From contig JAOTON010001373.1 of the NCBI GenBank assembly GCA_034440635.1, positions 1 to 64,000 of the forward strand: a stretch of 64,000 bases of DNA, in the 5' to 3' direction. Made by a program: the position numbers and the translations under genes. The notes beneath the pieces are model-generated. The model ran no database searches. It had not been told where the DNA came from and worked only from the letters and a program-made list of their open reading frames with translations. This document shows, piece by piece, positions 1-11,365 of the stretch; positions within the stretch are counted from its first letter, which is position 1; every line of letters begins with the position of its first letter. This stretch comes from Lepas anatifera (Eukaryota; Arthropoda; Thecostraca; Lepadidae).

Positions 1-345
1 GGAGAATCGCGCGTCCTCTATCAGGCGCAGAAGCTGAGGCTGCAGGCGAAACGTCAACAGACTCCTCTCGCCGTTCCAACACAGCGCGACCTGCCACATG
101 CCAAACACAGGATGAATCGGCGTGAAACAGAGGTCCGTGCCGCCCGGCACCTCCCACCACCGCTGACAAACACCGCAGCCGCCGTTTTTCCCTCAGCGTC
201 ATCGGGACTGGGTGGTAATTACCGCTGACGGTCGGCGTTCTCCGCCGTTGAAGGTGGCGCAGGAGCATCGTGTCCGCGGGCGCAGGAAGCACCCACGGGG
301 ACTCTAATCAGGCCCACCGCTTCGGCTTGGCTTTTCGCCGCGGGG
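1..345. other. GC-rich block at window edge, no gene assigned
   Basis: The first 345 bases are clearly richer in G+C and CpG than the AT-rich DNA that follows. Frame +1 stays open from base 1 to a stop near 228 without a recognisable domain, and it is Arg/Ala/Pro/Gln rich, as expected from GC-rich sequence. It could be the end of an exon running in from the left or a promoter-proximal patch. The sequence shown does not decide this. Confidence 0.3.
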
Positions 346-2713
346 GACTCAGCAGACGCCAACAGAGATGTTGACCTGTCCATGAACTTGGCTGTGATGA
401 ATACTGGACGGCGAATTCTTGAGTAGAATTATGAACGTGCTTTCAAAATTTCTAACGTATAACACGGCAGCTATGTAGCATACATAATGGAAAAGACAAA
501 ACACAAATAGCATGGAAAAGCGTGGTAAAATACTAATAGCATCACGGTAGTATATGAACTTGTTGAACGAATGCAGCCATACGTATACGGACTGATCCAG
601 GTCATGTTGACGGATCCGCAACAATTTGCCCGTAGTGAATGTCACTGGGTAATAGAATTCATTGTCATCCCATCTGTACAGCCCGCTGACTTATCAGCTC
701 ATTGAACAACAATAGCCGACAGCCAAATGACAGTCATATGAGACGTCTCTCACTCCCTTTTCCTCGAATAATTCATCGCAAGCCTATCGGGACATTAGAT
801 CTGCCAACAACCCTACCCAAGTTGGAGGCTAGAGCATACACACAGAACGATAGTGGCTCTCGAAGCTTCCATAGTTTCTTTGGAAGCTCAGCTTTCGCGT
901 TTATTAAGTTTGCCTCCTAGATCTGGCGAAATTCGTATGTTTTATCCCTTTTCGTTTAGTATCATCGTTATCATCCTTTATTACTTACTTATTTCTTGCG
1001 ACAGACTTCACGAGGAGCCTTGATGAAAAGGTTAAATGTCATTAGAGGGGCAGATGAGCCACCTTCCCTTGGATAAAGGTGGGGTCCCAAAAGCACACTT
1101 CTATACACCTCTAGTTGAATTTGAACCTGTGACTCGCTACAGCCCTGCAAAAGGTCACACATCAGAGCCGAGCGCACGCTACCCAACAGTGTCACCCAGA
1201 CCGCGAACACACTGCTTCAGCTGCCTTTGGTTTGTATGGTAGGACATGGAATCCACCGAACGTCTTCGTCCCATTCTTTCCTCCTATTAATTAATCACTA
1301 CGGGAGCTTTCAACTCTCACAGTGAATGTGGTTTGACAGTCAGCCGAGTCAGAATTTACTGTCGATACTTGTCGTTGCTCGTCACAATCGGGGGAACGAG
1401 CAGAATCGGTGGAGACATCCGGCGCGGACCAGCTACATGGATGGTGGTTCATCTCATGCACAGCTCTCCGGTAGAGCCTGCGATCGAGTTCAGTGACACT
1501 TGGTCCAGCTACCGCATACGAGAAGCCTCAGACCTCCAGCAGGGAGCATCTGGAGTTTCCGGAGGCGCGACAGGTGGGAGCCCGCAGCAGCAGCTGTCGC
1601 CGGCGCGCGCAGCTGGCAACGCAGAGATGAAGACCGCTTTTGCATACCCACTTTTGCTATCGGTTGCAGTTACGTGCGATTCTTCCTGCGCTGTTTCCCA
1701 GTCGGTGGTGAGTGTCCCTGGCCGGGTGTTGACTCGAAGGGAGTTTTCCACTTTTCCGAAAATTCCAATGAGCAGTTTTTAGGGATGACGATAGTGCGGA
1801 ACTATTGAAATCATACGTTTCCTGCCGTAACTCTCTGGTAAACAGTAAGCCTTTTCAGCAATAAAGCCTTTTCAGTCCAGTTCTGAAGTCATCAAAACAG
1901 CAGCTTTCGTCGTCTGAACACGGATAACCTTGATGCCAGGCACAACAATGGAGTCGCTGCAAGCTGTATCCGAATGCAGGGCACCATCGATATGCGATAT
2001 TCAACTCTAATTTGTCCTCTGAAGTTCAAACCCAGTGATAAGGATGTAATGGAAATAAAGGTCAGTCAGTTTTTATATCGTAACATATCCGCCGCTGCCT
2101 CGAAATTTATTGACATGTGGAGCTGGCGAATTAAGAATGGTATGGTATTTTCCATGAGTGAAATGAACTTAGGATTTTAATCAATCAAATCATCGCACCC
2201 AGGTGAAAAATAATGTTTCAGGGTTTGAATCAGTGACTTAGTGCTGGTTAATTTGATCTAAAAATTGTGCAGAAAATCAACAGGTACAGGGAGCTTTCAG
2301 TGAAGTGGAACATTCTGACAGTGGGTCTTCTCCACGCTCTACCAGACTGCTAACTCGGTTCAAAGCTCATTAAAAATGTATGGCACTCCCTGTAACAAGA
2401 TGCAGCCCTGTGTAAGCCAACTATTGGAATTGGTTCCACCATGCAGTACCCAGATTTTTCCAGGCGGACGCTCCTGCTTTCCATGCCACCTAGCTGGAAC
2501 GTAAAAATATATAAGCATTATGCATTTTTGCAATTGTGGGCAATTCGAAATGCTATAAAAAACACTTAAAAAGCGTGCGTTTAAAACGCTAAATGCCTGG
2601 TGGGAAATGCAGGAGGTGAGTGGGAAGTGTGGTGAGTGGGAAGGAGGTGAGTAGGACACATATGAATTTGTTTGTGAACTCCCCAGGAGATTGGTACAAG
2701 TTTCCTGCTGCTT
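346..2713. other. Intergenic or intronic stretch without a supported gene
   Basis: Open frames here are short and overlap on both strands (for example three overlapping frames at 1333-1808), with no recognisable domain. On the minus strand around 1020-1200 there is a possible decayed tRNA-derived SINE: a B-box-like GGTTCAAATTC lies near 1120-1131 with a weak A-box-like TGGGTAGCG upstream on that strand. No target-site duplication was found, so this is only a hint. Nothing else is supported. Confidence 0.4.
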
Positions 2714-2812
2714 CAGAGACGGATCCAGCGGTGGGGGGGGGGATGCAATCAGACCATTGCCTCCGAAGGAAAAGAGAGGCCAAACTCTCATGCCACCCCC
2801 CCCCAACAAAAA
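2714..2812. mobile_element. Fragment of hAT-like MITE (GGATCCAG end family)
   Basis: A left end reading CAGAGACGGATCCAGCGG followed by a long G run resembles the GGCGGATCCAG ends of the complete small MITEs in this window (26340-26480, 26812-27075, 37567-37707). A C run about 60 bases downstream may be the other side. No clear right terminus or 8-bp target duplication could be matched, so the limits are approximate. Confidence 0.35.
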
Positions 2813-2903
2813 AGCGTTTCAAACTCAATCAATCGGGTGAGGATGGATTTTTCAGTAGAAACGTGTTTAAATGTTTTTACCCGTTTAGGGGTTACCTCTT
2901 TAA

Positions 2904-4103
2904 CCCTTGCCCCGGTGGCGGGTTAGCGGTGAGCCACCTTCGCCCTGGTGGGGGGGGCTAAAAAGACCCCCCACGATCTCAAAAACTAAAGAGAGCTAGA
3001 AAAAAGCGCAAAACGGCAATCGAAAGCTCTTCAAAAATGATATCGAAAATACTTCGGTCATTTTTCTTGTCAGGTCAATATCAAGGTCACCAGAGGTCAA
3101 AATAGGTCAAAATCGCTAATATGAGGTGTACTAAGAAAACCTCATATATCTCAGAAACTATGATAGCTAGAAACATTTTTCTAACACCATTCGAAAGCTC
3201 TTGAGATGCGCTTTCATTACAGTGGCATTCATTTTCGTGTCAGGTCAAAGCCTAGGGAGCTACAGGTCAATAACTATTGGGCATATTGTTGGGAATGTCC
3301 ATAGCCACCCATGCATAAGGGCGTTTACTTTTTCGCTAATAGCTTCCAAACCAGACAAGATACAGCCATAGTTTATACACCATTGCAATCCTCTCGTCAA
3401 TACGAATCGAATGACATATGATATTGCTATGCCAGGTCAAATTTGAGAATTTGAACTGACCCAGGTCAACGGTCTGACCCAACTTGACCTGGTATAGTCA
3501 TGATGTATATCATTTGACTTCCAGTGACTATACAAACACTTTGGTGACAAAATAAAAGCTCTATCTTATTTTATTCAAAATTAATAGAGAAAAACACCAA
3601 AAAATGCTTATTTGACCTAAGGTGACCTTTTAAAGGTCACAAGTCAAAATTTTGCCATCAGCTTCAGAAATTGGCTAAGAGCAAGTCGCAACCAATGTTT
3701 GAAGTTGCTTCAATCCATACTTACTGAGAAAAGCTCATTTCGTGATTTTCCCCATGTATTGACAATGGGGAGGTCATGCTCGGCACATGACCTTAGGTCA
3801 CCAATATCAAAAATCCCGGAACAAATGTTGTAGCTCCTGGTGGGCCCAATATGTGGTATGAGTTTCAACTTGATCGATTAACCCTTCTTTTAGTTATGCG
3901 GTCCTAAGTATTTTTTGAGGTGAGGTCACTTCACCTGGCCTGGTGACCTGACCTGATATGACCTTGAGCCAAAATTTTCAGGAAAGATGTAAAAATGATG
4001 GATGAACAGCTAGACCAAGTTTGGCGGCGCTGCGCCGCCGTTTTTTGGTCACTTTGGAAAAACCCGAGGGGGGTCTAAAAAGACCCCCCCACCCGGGCGA
4101 AGG
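2904..4103 (-). mobile_element. Family II TTAA element, piggyBac-like, non-autonomous
   Basis: A 1.2-kb element is flanked by TTAA on both sides (2900-2903 and 4104-4107). Its right end, read inward, is CCTTCGCCCGGGT followed by a hairpin with arms GGGGGGTCT/AGACCCCCC around four T. Its left end starts CCCTTGCCCCGGT, then has a 20-base spacer, then a second copy CCTTCGCCCTGGT and a similar G-run/CTAAAAAGACCCCCC hairpin. The left end is therefore a duplicated version of the right end, the same asymmetric plan as family I. The interior is dense in AGGTCA/TGACCT hexamers and carries no long open frame. TTAA target duplications and CC-starting repeats are features of piggyBac; the class assignment is inferred from the ends only. 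Confidence 0.75.
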
Positions 4104-4122
4104 TTAAAGATGAAATAAACTA

Positions 4123-5255
4123 CACTGGTCAACAGCCAAAATGGATCCAGCACGTGAGCACCTGTTTCTGCCTATTTTGATACCGCCGATTTCAAATTCA
4201 ATAACCGTTTTTGCCATCGGACCTGGTTTCTTTCCCAGAGTATACCTGGTGTATAGCCCCTACGCTTTTCACACACAGTCATGAGCCTAGCCTTTTGTGG
4301 AAAAATATAGATCAAGGATGTCGAGAACCCGGATTATGTGCACCCAGACAATGCAGCGTATCAATATACATGTGAATTTATTGCAACGGAAGGCTATCTC
4401 TCATTCAAGTGCATGGACATCATACATTGAACAAGGCTTGCGCTCGGTCGCACAAGCTCGCCGGTATTGTAGACCGAGTGGTGAGGTCGCAACATTATAT
4501 GATGAGGATTTTATGTCAGAGCCACCTCCCTTTAATGTCAATTCCCATTAAAAAGTCACAGGTCAAGGTCATACCACCATTTCAAGGTCATTGACCCTAG
4601 CGCCTTCGGTCAAATGACTTCGCCTAATATGCCGTATATTATGTTATGATGTCATAGGCTAGGTCACTCAATCTTGAGCTCAAGGTCGCAGGTTCAAGTC
4701 AAAGGTCATAGGTCAAGGTCAAACCTGATTTCCCGACCGACACTTTCCATAGTGCTAGTTGCAGTATACTTTATAGGCAAAATGTAATATTTTGACGTCA
4801 AAGGTCCATGGCCTTGAACGACATTGACCTAAAAGTTTCAGAGAACACTGCCTCAGACCTTTTCTCCGTTACTTTAGGTCATTTTCTCTCCATGTCCGAC
4901 TTCTCATCGCGTAATCACAGCATTTGCCAATGGCTACCATGCACAGACAGAATTTGACCTATATGGCCTCGTTTTTCTTTGAATATATTGGCCTAGGTCT
5001 ATGAAAATCGGGTTTAGGGTAGAATACTCTAGCCTCCACAAACACCCAAAACGTTCATTTTTCTAGACCCTTGGGTTTTGCACTGTCAATGTCACTGATG
5101 CCAAATAGGCTTGCACAACGACAACACACAGAAATACTGGATCTCAAAATGCTGATCTGATACGGCATTTCTGCTGCCAGATTCGTGTTCAGCACCCTAG
5201 AAATGGGCTATTTCGTATTGGATCCATGACAAAAGTTAAATTTTGTTGACCAGTG
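4123..5255. mobile_element. CACTA/EnSpm-like non-autonomous element
   Basis: The element starts CACTGGTCAACA and ends with its reverse complement TGTTGACCAGTG. A second matched block (GGATCC) lies about 10 bases further in on both sides. It is flanked by a perfect 3-bp duplication CTA (4120-4122 and 5256-5258). CACT-starting inverted repeats with 2-3-bp target duplications are the hallmark of the CACTA/EnSpm group. At 1133 bp, with no transposase-like frame, it must be non-autonomous. It lies only 15 bases right of the TTAA of the family II element and also contains several AGGTCA motifs in its interior (about 4555-4730). Confidence 0.7.
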
Positions 5256-5553
5256 CTATCTCTTTGGTGTCATCCGAACCGTTCAATTGTAGCACATATT
5301 TGCAGATAAAGGATGTAATTCGAATGACAAGGTACGCACTTTAGTTTTTATTCGCTATTTTCTAGAAAATGACTTTCTTGACCAATCGTAACGCTTCGAT
5401 CAGGACGTGAGGATAATTACACGCCACACGTCACTAGCAATCACACTTCACTTCTCCCTCTAACGTCACTGCTGGAGTGAAATGAAGTGGTATGTCTACC
5501 AGTTGATACTTCGTACATAATGCACTGGGGCGTTCGCAGTTGTAGGTATGTAT
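5256..5553. other. Unique-looking spacer between two transposons
   Basis: This 300-base gap separates the CACTA-like element from the hAT element that follows. I see no open frame, repeat or regulatory site that I can support here. Confidence 0.4.
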
Positions 5554-5574
5554 GTAATTGCCAAAGTTGTGCGA

Positions 5575-5735
5575 CTCGCGAGTCAGAGTCGGAGTTTAAT
5601 CAAATTCCGACTCTGAGTTGAGTTGAGTTGAAAAAAATAGACAAGTGAGCTGAGTTGAGTGGAGTCAGTTCACACCGCATCAATGAGTTGAGTTGAGTTG
5701 AGTTGTGAAGACAGCGAGTCAAATGAGTTGACGAA
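5575..5735 (+). repeat. Left GAGTTGAGTC subterminal array of the hAT element
   Basis: This is a run of imperfect GAGTTGAGTT/GAGTCGGAGT units, some inverted (CGACTC), just inside the left end. It is matched by a similar array just inside the right end (about 8318-8475). Clustering at the two ends suggests transposase-binding repeats rather than an independent satellite. Confidence 0.65.
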
Positions 5736-5767
5736 AAAGTTGGCTCCACAGGTAAACATGGTGTTAA

Positions 5768-6793
5768 CCCTCGCCCCACCGGGGGCCATCGATGGCCCCC
5801 CTAAGGTTTTTCCGGAATAGCAGAAAAACGCCGAGGCGCAGCACCGCGGTTGAGGGCTCTACCTCTCACTGCATCATTTTCCCATCATTCCTGAAATTTT
5901 TTATCCCGGGTCACCCAAGGTCAGGTCACCAGACGAGGTCAACCAATGTCACCTCACTTCACCTTTAGAGCTCTGTAAGAGCTACATTTCGAAGTCGATC
6001 AATTTGAAACTTCGTACACTTCATGACCCCTCCAGGGTCTACAAGGTGTATATCCGGGATTTTTCGATTTCGTACCCTGAGGTCAGGTCACGAGGCGACC
6101 TCTCCCATTGGAAAAGCATGGGGAAAAGCTATTTCATGATATAAAAGCCACAAAAATGATTGCAAATACTCAGACTGCTCAGAACAACGTTTTTGGACAC
6201 CCTTTCACGGATACCAGGGGTCATATTTGCCCTTTGACTTTTCCAAGGTCATGCAAGGTCACCAGAGGTCAAAAACAGTATTTTGACAATAACTTTTGAC
6301 CTAATTGAACTAGAGCGGTGAAACAAACACCATCGTGTTTGTCTTGTCACTGGCTTTCATTTAATATACGGCAAGGTCACTTTTTGACCTTTCGTGACCT
6401 CAGGTCATATTAGGTCACGAGGTGACCTCTGGCGGTCAAAACCACTGGCGGGAGGTCTTTACGTTCCACATAGCGGAAAAAGTACTGGCAATTTGCTATC
6501 AAATGTTTTTTACCAGGCCTCAATAGCTCTAATGACATAAGAGTTATGCCCAGTTGGCTTAATCATTGCATATTTGAGTGAAAATAGCCGATCTTGACCT
6601 AATTTGGCCTCTGGAGGTCAAACCATTGACCTGAGCACTAAAACATGCGAAGTAATTTCTTACTGAATTCACGCGAGCTTTCTATTGCACTTTGCAGATT
6701 TGCGCCAACGCCCATATTTTCGGAGTTAGAGGGGGGCCATCGATGGCCCCCCGGTGGGGCGAAGGTGGCGCCGGACCCCCGGTGGGGCGCGGG
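5768..6793 (+). mobile_element. Family I TTAA element, copy 1 (piggyBac-like, non-autonomous)
   Basis: A 1026-bp element is flanked by TTAA (5764-5767, 6794-6797). The left end is the simple end: CCCTCGCCCCACC followed directly by the palindrome centred on GGCCATCGATGGCC. The right end, read inward, is CCCGCGCCCCACC, a spacer containing GGCGCC, a second repeat CCTTCGCCCCACC, then the same palindrome. The interior is full of AGGTCA/TGACCT hexamers. A 63-codon open frame (6108-6299, +) recurs in all four copies, but it is made of the repeated motifs and shows no domain. This copy is nested in the hAT element at 5562-8499 and lies in the opposite orientation to the other three. Confidence 0.8.
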
Positions 6794-6797
6794 TTAA

Positions 6798-8317
6798 GAG
6801 TAAAAGTGTTTGAATTCGCCTACATTCTGCAAACCTCCTTTAACCTCCTTTAATTACCCTTTTCCTCTAGGTTTTCAATTGTTTAAATCAAAGTTTCAAT
6901 TTGTTTCAATATATCAATGCAATTCTATGATTCAATAGCTTGTCTTAAAGGCCCATACGATCTGAAGAAATCCCTAAGCACAAATAATACGTGTACTCGA
7001 AAAATTAAACAGGCTCCTATCACTAGCCTTGTCTTAAACATTTGAAGTGGAGGAATGCACCACAAAACACAATTCAAATATCTCAAAAGCTTATAATCTT
7101 CAATATTTAATATTGAATATTTAATATTTAATATTACTTCTTTACTTCAACCTTCGCAACAAAAACATGCGTCGTCGCTAGTTGTTGTCGTCAGTCGTCG
7201 TCGTCTGAGAATAGTGTGCGCCATTACTGTCTTTGAAGAACAAATTAGACCAAGTATAGGCTCAAGTTTAGGTAGCCCCAGGGCAAAAAGTGTAAACATC
7301 ATGGGATAATTCATAAAGTGATGCAAATGTTTGTATAACTACATATGATATTGTTTTTGTATTAGATGCGCCGTCTGCAGCTGTTGTATTCACTTTTCCT
7401 ATTAAAAGCAGATATTGATATTAGCATAGAAAAGTTTGACCTCTGATTTGACAAAAATATTGAGAAACCCTTATTGCAAGAATCAGAGGAATTATTTCAT
7501 GTTACTGATTCTGTCTAATCAGAGACCCTTGCTTGTTGTCCGTAGCTATACATTAGCAATTTTGCAATGCTTGGAAAGCTATACATTAGAAAATTTCTAT
7601 CACACCGTGGTCCCATTTTGAAGAGCGATAGGTATGTACTGTATTGGAGGTTCTCAAGCTGAGCATTGGATTGGGTTTAAAATATTAATATATTAAAATC
7701 GAACACGTTGATCAAATTTGCATTTCTTTTGTCCTTTTGTCATATATGGTATAATATGTACTAGGCTTTGCTCTCGTTCTTAGGATTTGCAATTGGAATT
7801 ATGAATTAATGCTTAAGTTCTTATTAAGCTCATAGCATTGAAATGTTTCATTTAGAACAAAAAAACTAACTAGCATTTTTCTTTAACAGAAAAAAACAAT
7901 AGCTTTATCATCCCTGCAAGTACAATTTAGATCATGTTTTTTTGGCTTGTACATACCTTTTCTGACAGCATGAAGGTTCAATTATTGGGCTATGATGGTA
8001 TAAACTTAGCCCTTTTAGCTTTCTTTTGATTCCAAATACCTAGTTTAACATGCGATACTCCTTTTAGAAATTATTGCAACATGCATTGGTAGCTTTTTTG
8101 GGCGGTGACAGTCTGGAAGAATTAAAAAAGTTATTCATGGTTCCTGACTAATTGTTAACCAATGTTTGAAGGCCAATTAATTAGTTTGCTTCTACTAATT
8201 TTCAGATTTCTGTGAGACTTTCTGAACAGCTTGTGTGTTGCTGGTTTATTGATTTATTTCTTATTTTGTATTATTATTCATGAATTTATCCTTTGTTTTA
8301 TTTTGAAAACGAGACAA
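6798..8317. other. AT-rich interior of the hAT element
   Basis: This AT-rich sequence between the nested family I copy and the right subterminal array contains no supported gene. A short frame at 7436-7621 has no recognisable domain. Confidence 0.5.
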
Positions 8318-8475
8318 AGTTTGAGTTGAGTTGAGTCGTGAGTTGAGTCAGAGTTGAGCCCGACGAAGATAACCTTGAGTCGGAGTTGATTCGACTCATT
8401 GAACTCTTGACCATGAGTTGAGTCGGAGTTGAGTCAACCACTCTCAGCACTTGAGTTCAGTTGAGTCGACTCTAG
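8318..8475 (+). repeat. Right GAGTTGAGTC subterminal array of the hAT element
   Basis: Repeated GAGTTGAGTC-like motifs just inside the right terminus form the counterpart of the left array. They interleave with CGACTC inversions and end about 25 bases before the terminal CTG. Confidence 0.65.
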
Positions 8476-8580
8476 AAAATTCTGAAACGCACAAATCTGG
8501 TAATTGCAAACAGAAATGTGCAATATTGGGATAAAACATCAGCTATTGTCAAATAAATATTTACTACAGCCTCCATTTAA

Positions 8581-9029
8581 AGGGAATGTGGCACCTTTAT
8601 AGCGTGATTTTAACTGAGATAGCCAAGCAGTAAAACGTGCCGGAAAACCCAGTACTCTATATATCATTTGCCATGAAACTAAAAATTTCCGTAGAGAAAA
8701 GCTAAAAACTACCTGGAATGTACCTCATATGTACCCTTAGCAGCAGGCCACAGTTGTCAGCTGTTGGTGTGACGTCATATGCTGACGTCACGGTGAAAAT
8801 AAGCCAATCAAAGCCCTTGAAGCCTATTGTATATGGTTGTGGTTGCCAGATCATGACATTATCCACAGGCAGATGTTTATTTATTTTCGTGGAGGATCAT
8901 TTTAAAAATCAAAATATTGAGCTTATTGTAAATTTTTCAGAGAAATCATGGACGGTTCCATGATTTTCGGCTAAAAGTTCCCCATAATTACACGAAATTC
9001 CAGGATTAAACCAAGGTGCCACATTCCCT
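8581..9029. mobile_element. Kolobok-like TTAA MITE, 449 bp
   Basis: TTAA flanks (8577-8580, 9030-9033) border a perfect 17-bp inverted repeat that begins AGGGAATGTGGCACC at both ends. The A/G-rich start with a TTAA duplication fits the Kolobok type better than piggyBac, whose ends start with CC. It has no coding capacity. Two complete TGACGTCA (CRE-type) octamers lie inside at 8770-8777 and 8783-8790. Confidence 0.7.
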
Positions 9030-9033
9030 TTAA

Positions 9034-9809
9034 ATATTATTTTTCACCGGTAAATCACGTGACCAAAGCCAACCCCAAAGTTAAATCTTCCTACCTTAAC
9101 CCGGTTAACATTCATGGGGCGCGTCTGTGAACCTAACGGGAACAACCTGTTCGTCCCCTTGGAGCTGTCCCTGTTTGTCATCGATCCCCTTCTCCTCCTT
9201 TCATCCTTTCCCATCCGTGTCACAAAAGACCCCGGCGACACTACACACCGAACAGGATCGCGGCAGCCGGGGGCGCACTTTTTGCCACCAAGCTCATTAC
9301 AGCGCACCACCTCGGGCGAACTTTCTCCCAAACGACGCGCCGAAGACTGGTGCCACTGTAATAGGCCGATAGGTCGGCGGGAGAGTGCAACCAGCGCCGC
9401 GGGCCACCCTGAACACCTAGTTGAGAGTGATTACTCCAGCGCGCGCTGCCGCTGTGCTGTCATTTGATTATGCAAGTGAAAATGACAGATTCGGATTGGG
9501 CCGATCACATAACAAGCAGAAAATAGGAAATCACCCGTCGGAAAAACAAATGCTGCAAATTGAGGGTAATGTGAGTCGCAAGCTTTGTCATCTCCTGTAG
9601 CAGGGCTGATTATGTCATCAACCCACATACTCTCATTACTGACGGTATACACGGATCGGGTACTGCAGACAATATCTGGAAAAAAGCCTAACAAGATGGT
9701 ATAATTTTATACAGGCTTGTCGCGCAGTTACTTCGCCGAATACGAGCCATGTTTAGCGCGTCAATTTTTGCGTCGTGCGTTGCCCTGTTACGCACGCACG
9801 CACACACAC

Positions 9810-9863
<54 letters not shown>

Positions 9864-11225
9864 GAGATGTGAAAAGAAATAGAGTCTTGAGGCAACAAAA
9901 TGTTAGAAAAAGGAAAATGCGATGTGGAGGATAAGAGCAGCCACAATAGTCATCAGGTTTCACCAACACCAAAAATGTATAGGGGCCCATATCCTTGCAC
10001 GGGATATAAAAAGAGGGAACTCCTTATCCCCTATCTATACGTATATACATACATACAAACCGTAGGCGGGAGCCACTATCAACACGATGTGTATATTGAA
10101 AATAGTTTGCACCAAAAGACCTACAATCACATGAAAGTAGCTGAATCTACTGGTTTGGTATTTCTAAACCGATTGCCGAGTAATAATTTGTACCGGGACT
10201 CGTTCTCTGAGAATTTTCCAAAGGGGTTATCTGTGCAAGCAATAACTGATAGGAAAATATACGTAGTTCTTAAGTAAGCCATGAGTTATCGAGAACGCGC
10301 CTAGGAAAATATAAATAAATATTTAAACCTGATGAGGGACACCTGTGCCCACTTTTCCTCTAACATTCCCCACCTGGATGGAATAATTCACTGCATCAGA
10401 AGAAAAAGCGCGACGTTAGACACTCTCTGAAACCTGTCCAAAACTTCAGAGTCTGTCCGACTGACTTCCGAATCGGACTAGGTCATGTATCTGTTTCCAA
10501 TCGGACATTGGCTTCTGATGGAGGCATCTATAAATCTACTACCGAACGACATGGTTTTCTTTATAGCAAAAGACAAAAGGTGGACCGACCGAAACTAATG
10601 ACCTCAGCGTGCTTTGCTACAAAGTAGACAATACATTCCAGCAATGCCGATAAACGATTTTTGTTGTGGGTGGCATCTAGCTAATCTAAATATTATGCCA
10701 TTTTTGTTATTACTTTGTGGTGATGGCGGCTTGCAGTCACTCGCCCAAACACCGTTACATCACTGGAAGCCACGACCGCAAAGGAAACGCGAGTAAATGA
10801 AGAGCTGGCAGAGGCTCTCACGCCACACAAACACCGTAAACGAAATGACGTGACCCGAAGTGCAAGCACCACAAAGTCATGAGCAGTAACTGTCTCAGTC
10901 GACCAGCGTCACCTTTCTAGTCATTTACAGCATGCCATGCGGGTCTCAGTGCTCCTGCAACTCTTAGTAATGAGACGGCCGTAAACCAGATACAGTTCTC
11001 AGGCCGTCAGAAGGTTCTCACGACACAGCGGTGAACTACACACGTCCAAGTAGTCTCGCGATGCCAGCATTCAAAGGGCCATCGGTACCCGGTCTGCGTT
11101 TTGATAGCAGGCATAGCATGGTCTGTCGGGTGTCTTTAAGATTGACTCGTGAATTCGGACTGTCAATGCAAGAGAGAGAAAGGGCAGCTAGGTGCTCGGA
11201 CCCAGTCTTATTCTATAGACTGAGA
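9034..11225. other. Stretch without a supported gene; dinucleotide repeat inside
   Basis: Overlapping short frames at 9044-9467 on both strands fall in moderately GC-rich DNA and show no domain. A GA microsatellite lies at 9813-9867. The frames at 9688-9990 and 9900-10277 are driven by that repeat or lack any recognisable motif. I see no splice-consistent exon chain. Confidence 0.4.
9813..9867. repeat. (GA)n microsatellite
   Basis: A 55-base run of GA dinucleotides is interrupted once by GGG. It is preceded by a short CACG/CACA run. Confidence 0.95.
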
Positions 11226-11365
11226 CAGCCGCGGACGCAGGAGCGCCGTTTGGGAGGAGCAACTCGGAGGAGAAATCGTAAAAAGTTTTGTTTTAGTAAA
11301 TTTGCCAAAATTTCAACATTTTGGGAGCCCATGGCCACTTGGCCCCCCTTCTGCGTCCGCCAGTG
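11226..11365. mobile_element. 140-bp hAT-like MITE
   Basis: The ends are CAGCCGCGGACGCAG and, in reverse complement, CACTGGCGGACGCAG (12 of 15 match). The length is almost identical to the 141-bp copies at 26340-26480 and 37567-37707. The putative 8-bp duplication (GACTGAGA/GATTACAA) has decayed to 4 of 8, so the call rests on the inverted ends and size. Confidence 0.5.

Larger units (their letters stand above)
5562..8499. mobile_element. hAT element with GAGTTGAGTC-rich ends, split by a family I insertion
   Basis: A perfect 8-bp target duplication GTAATTGC (5554-5561 and 8500-8507) delimits a 2.94-kb element with short inverted ends CAAAGTTGTGCG and CAGATTTGTGCG (10 of 12 match). Both ends carry arrays of GAGTTGAGTC-like motifs, as subterminal transposase-binding repeats often do in hAT elements. 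Removing the nested family I copy leaves about 1.9 kb, with no frame long enough for a hAT transposase (usually about 600 residues). It therefore looks non-autonomous or decayed. The hAT class rests on the 8-bp duplication and the CA-starting ends. Confidence 0.75.

Noticed and set aside
1..228. Open frame +1 at the window edge as a partial exon
   Set aside because: Open mainly because of GC content; low-complexity composition and no splice or domain support.
6108..6299. 63-codon frame repeated in four places as a possible small conserved gene
   Set aside because: It recurs only because it lies inside the four family I copies. Its residues derive from the AGGTCA-rich repeat and it has no domain. 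The differences between copies do not show clear protein-level constraint.
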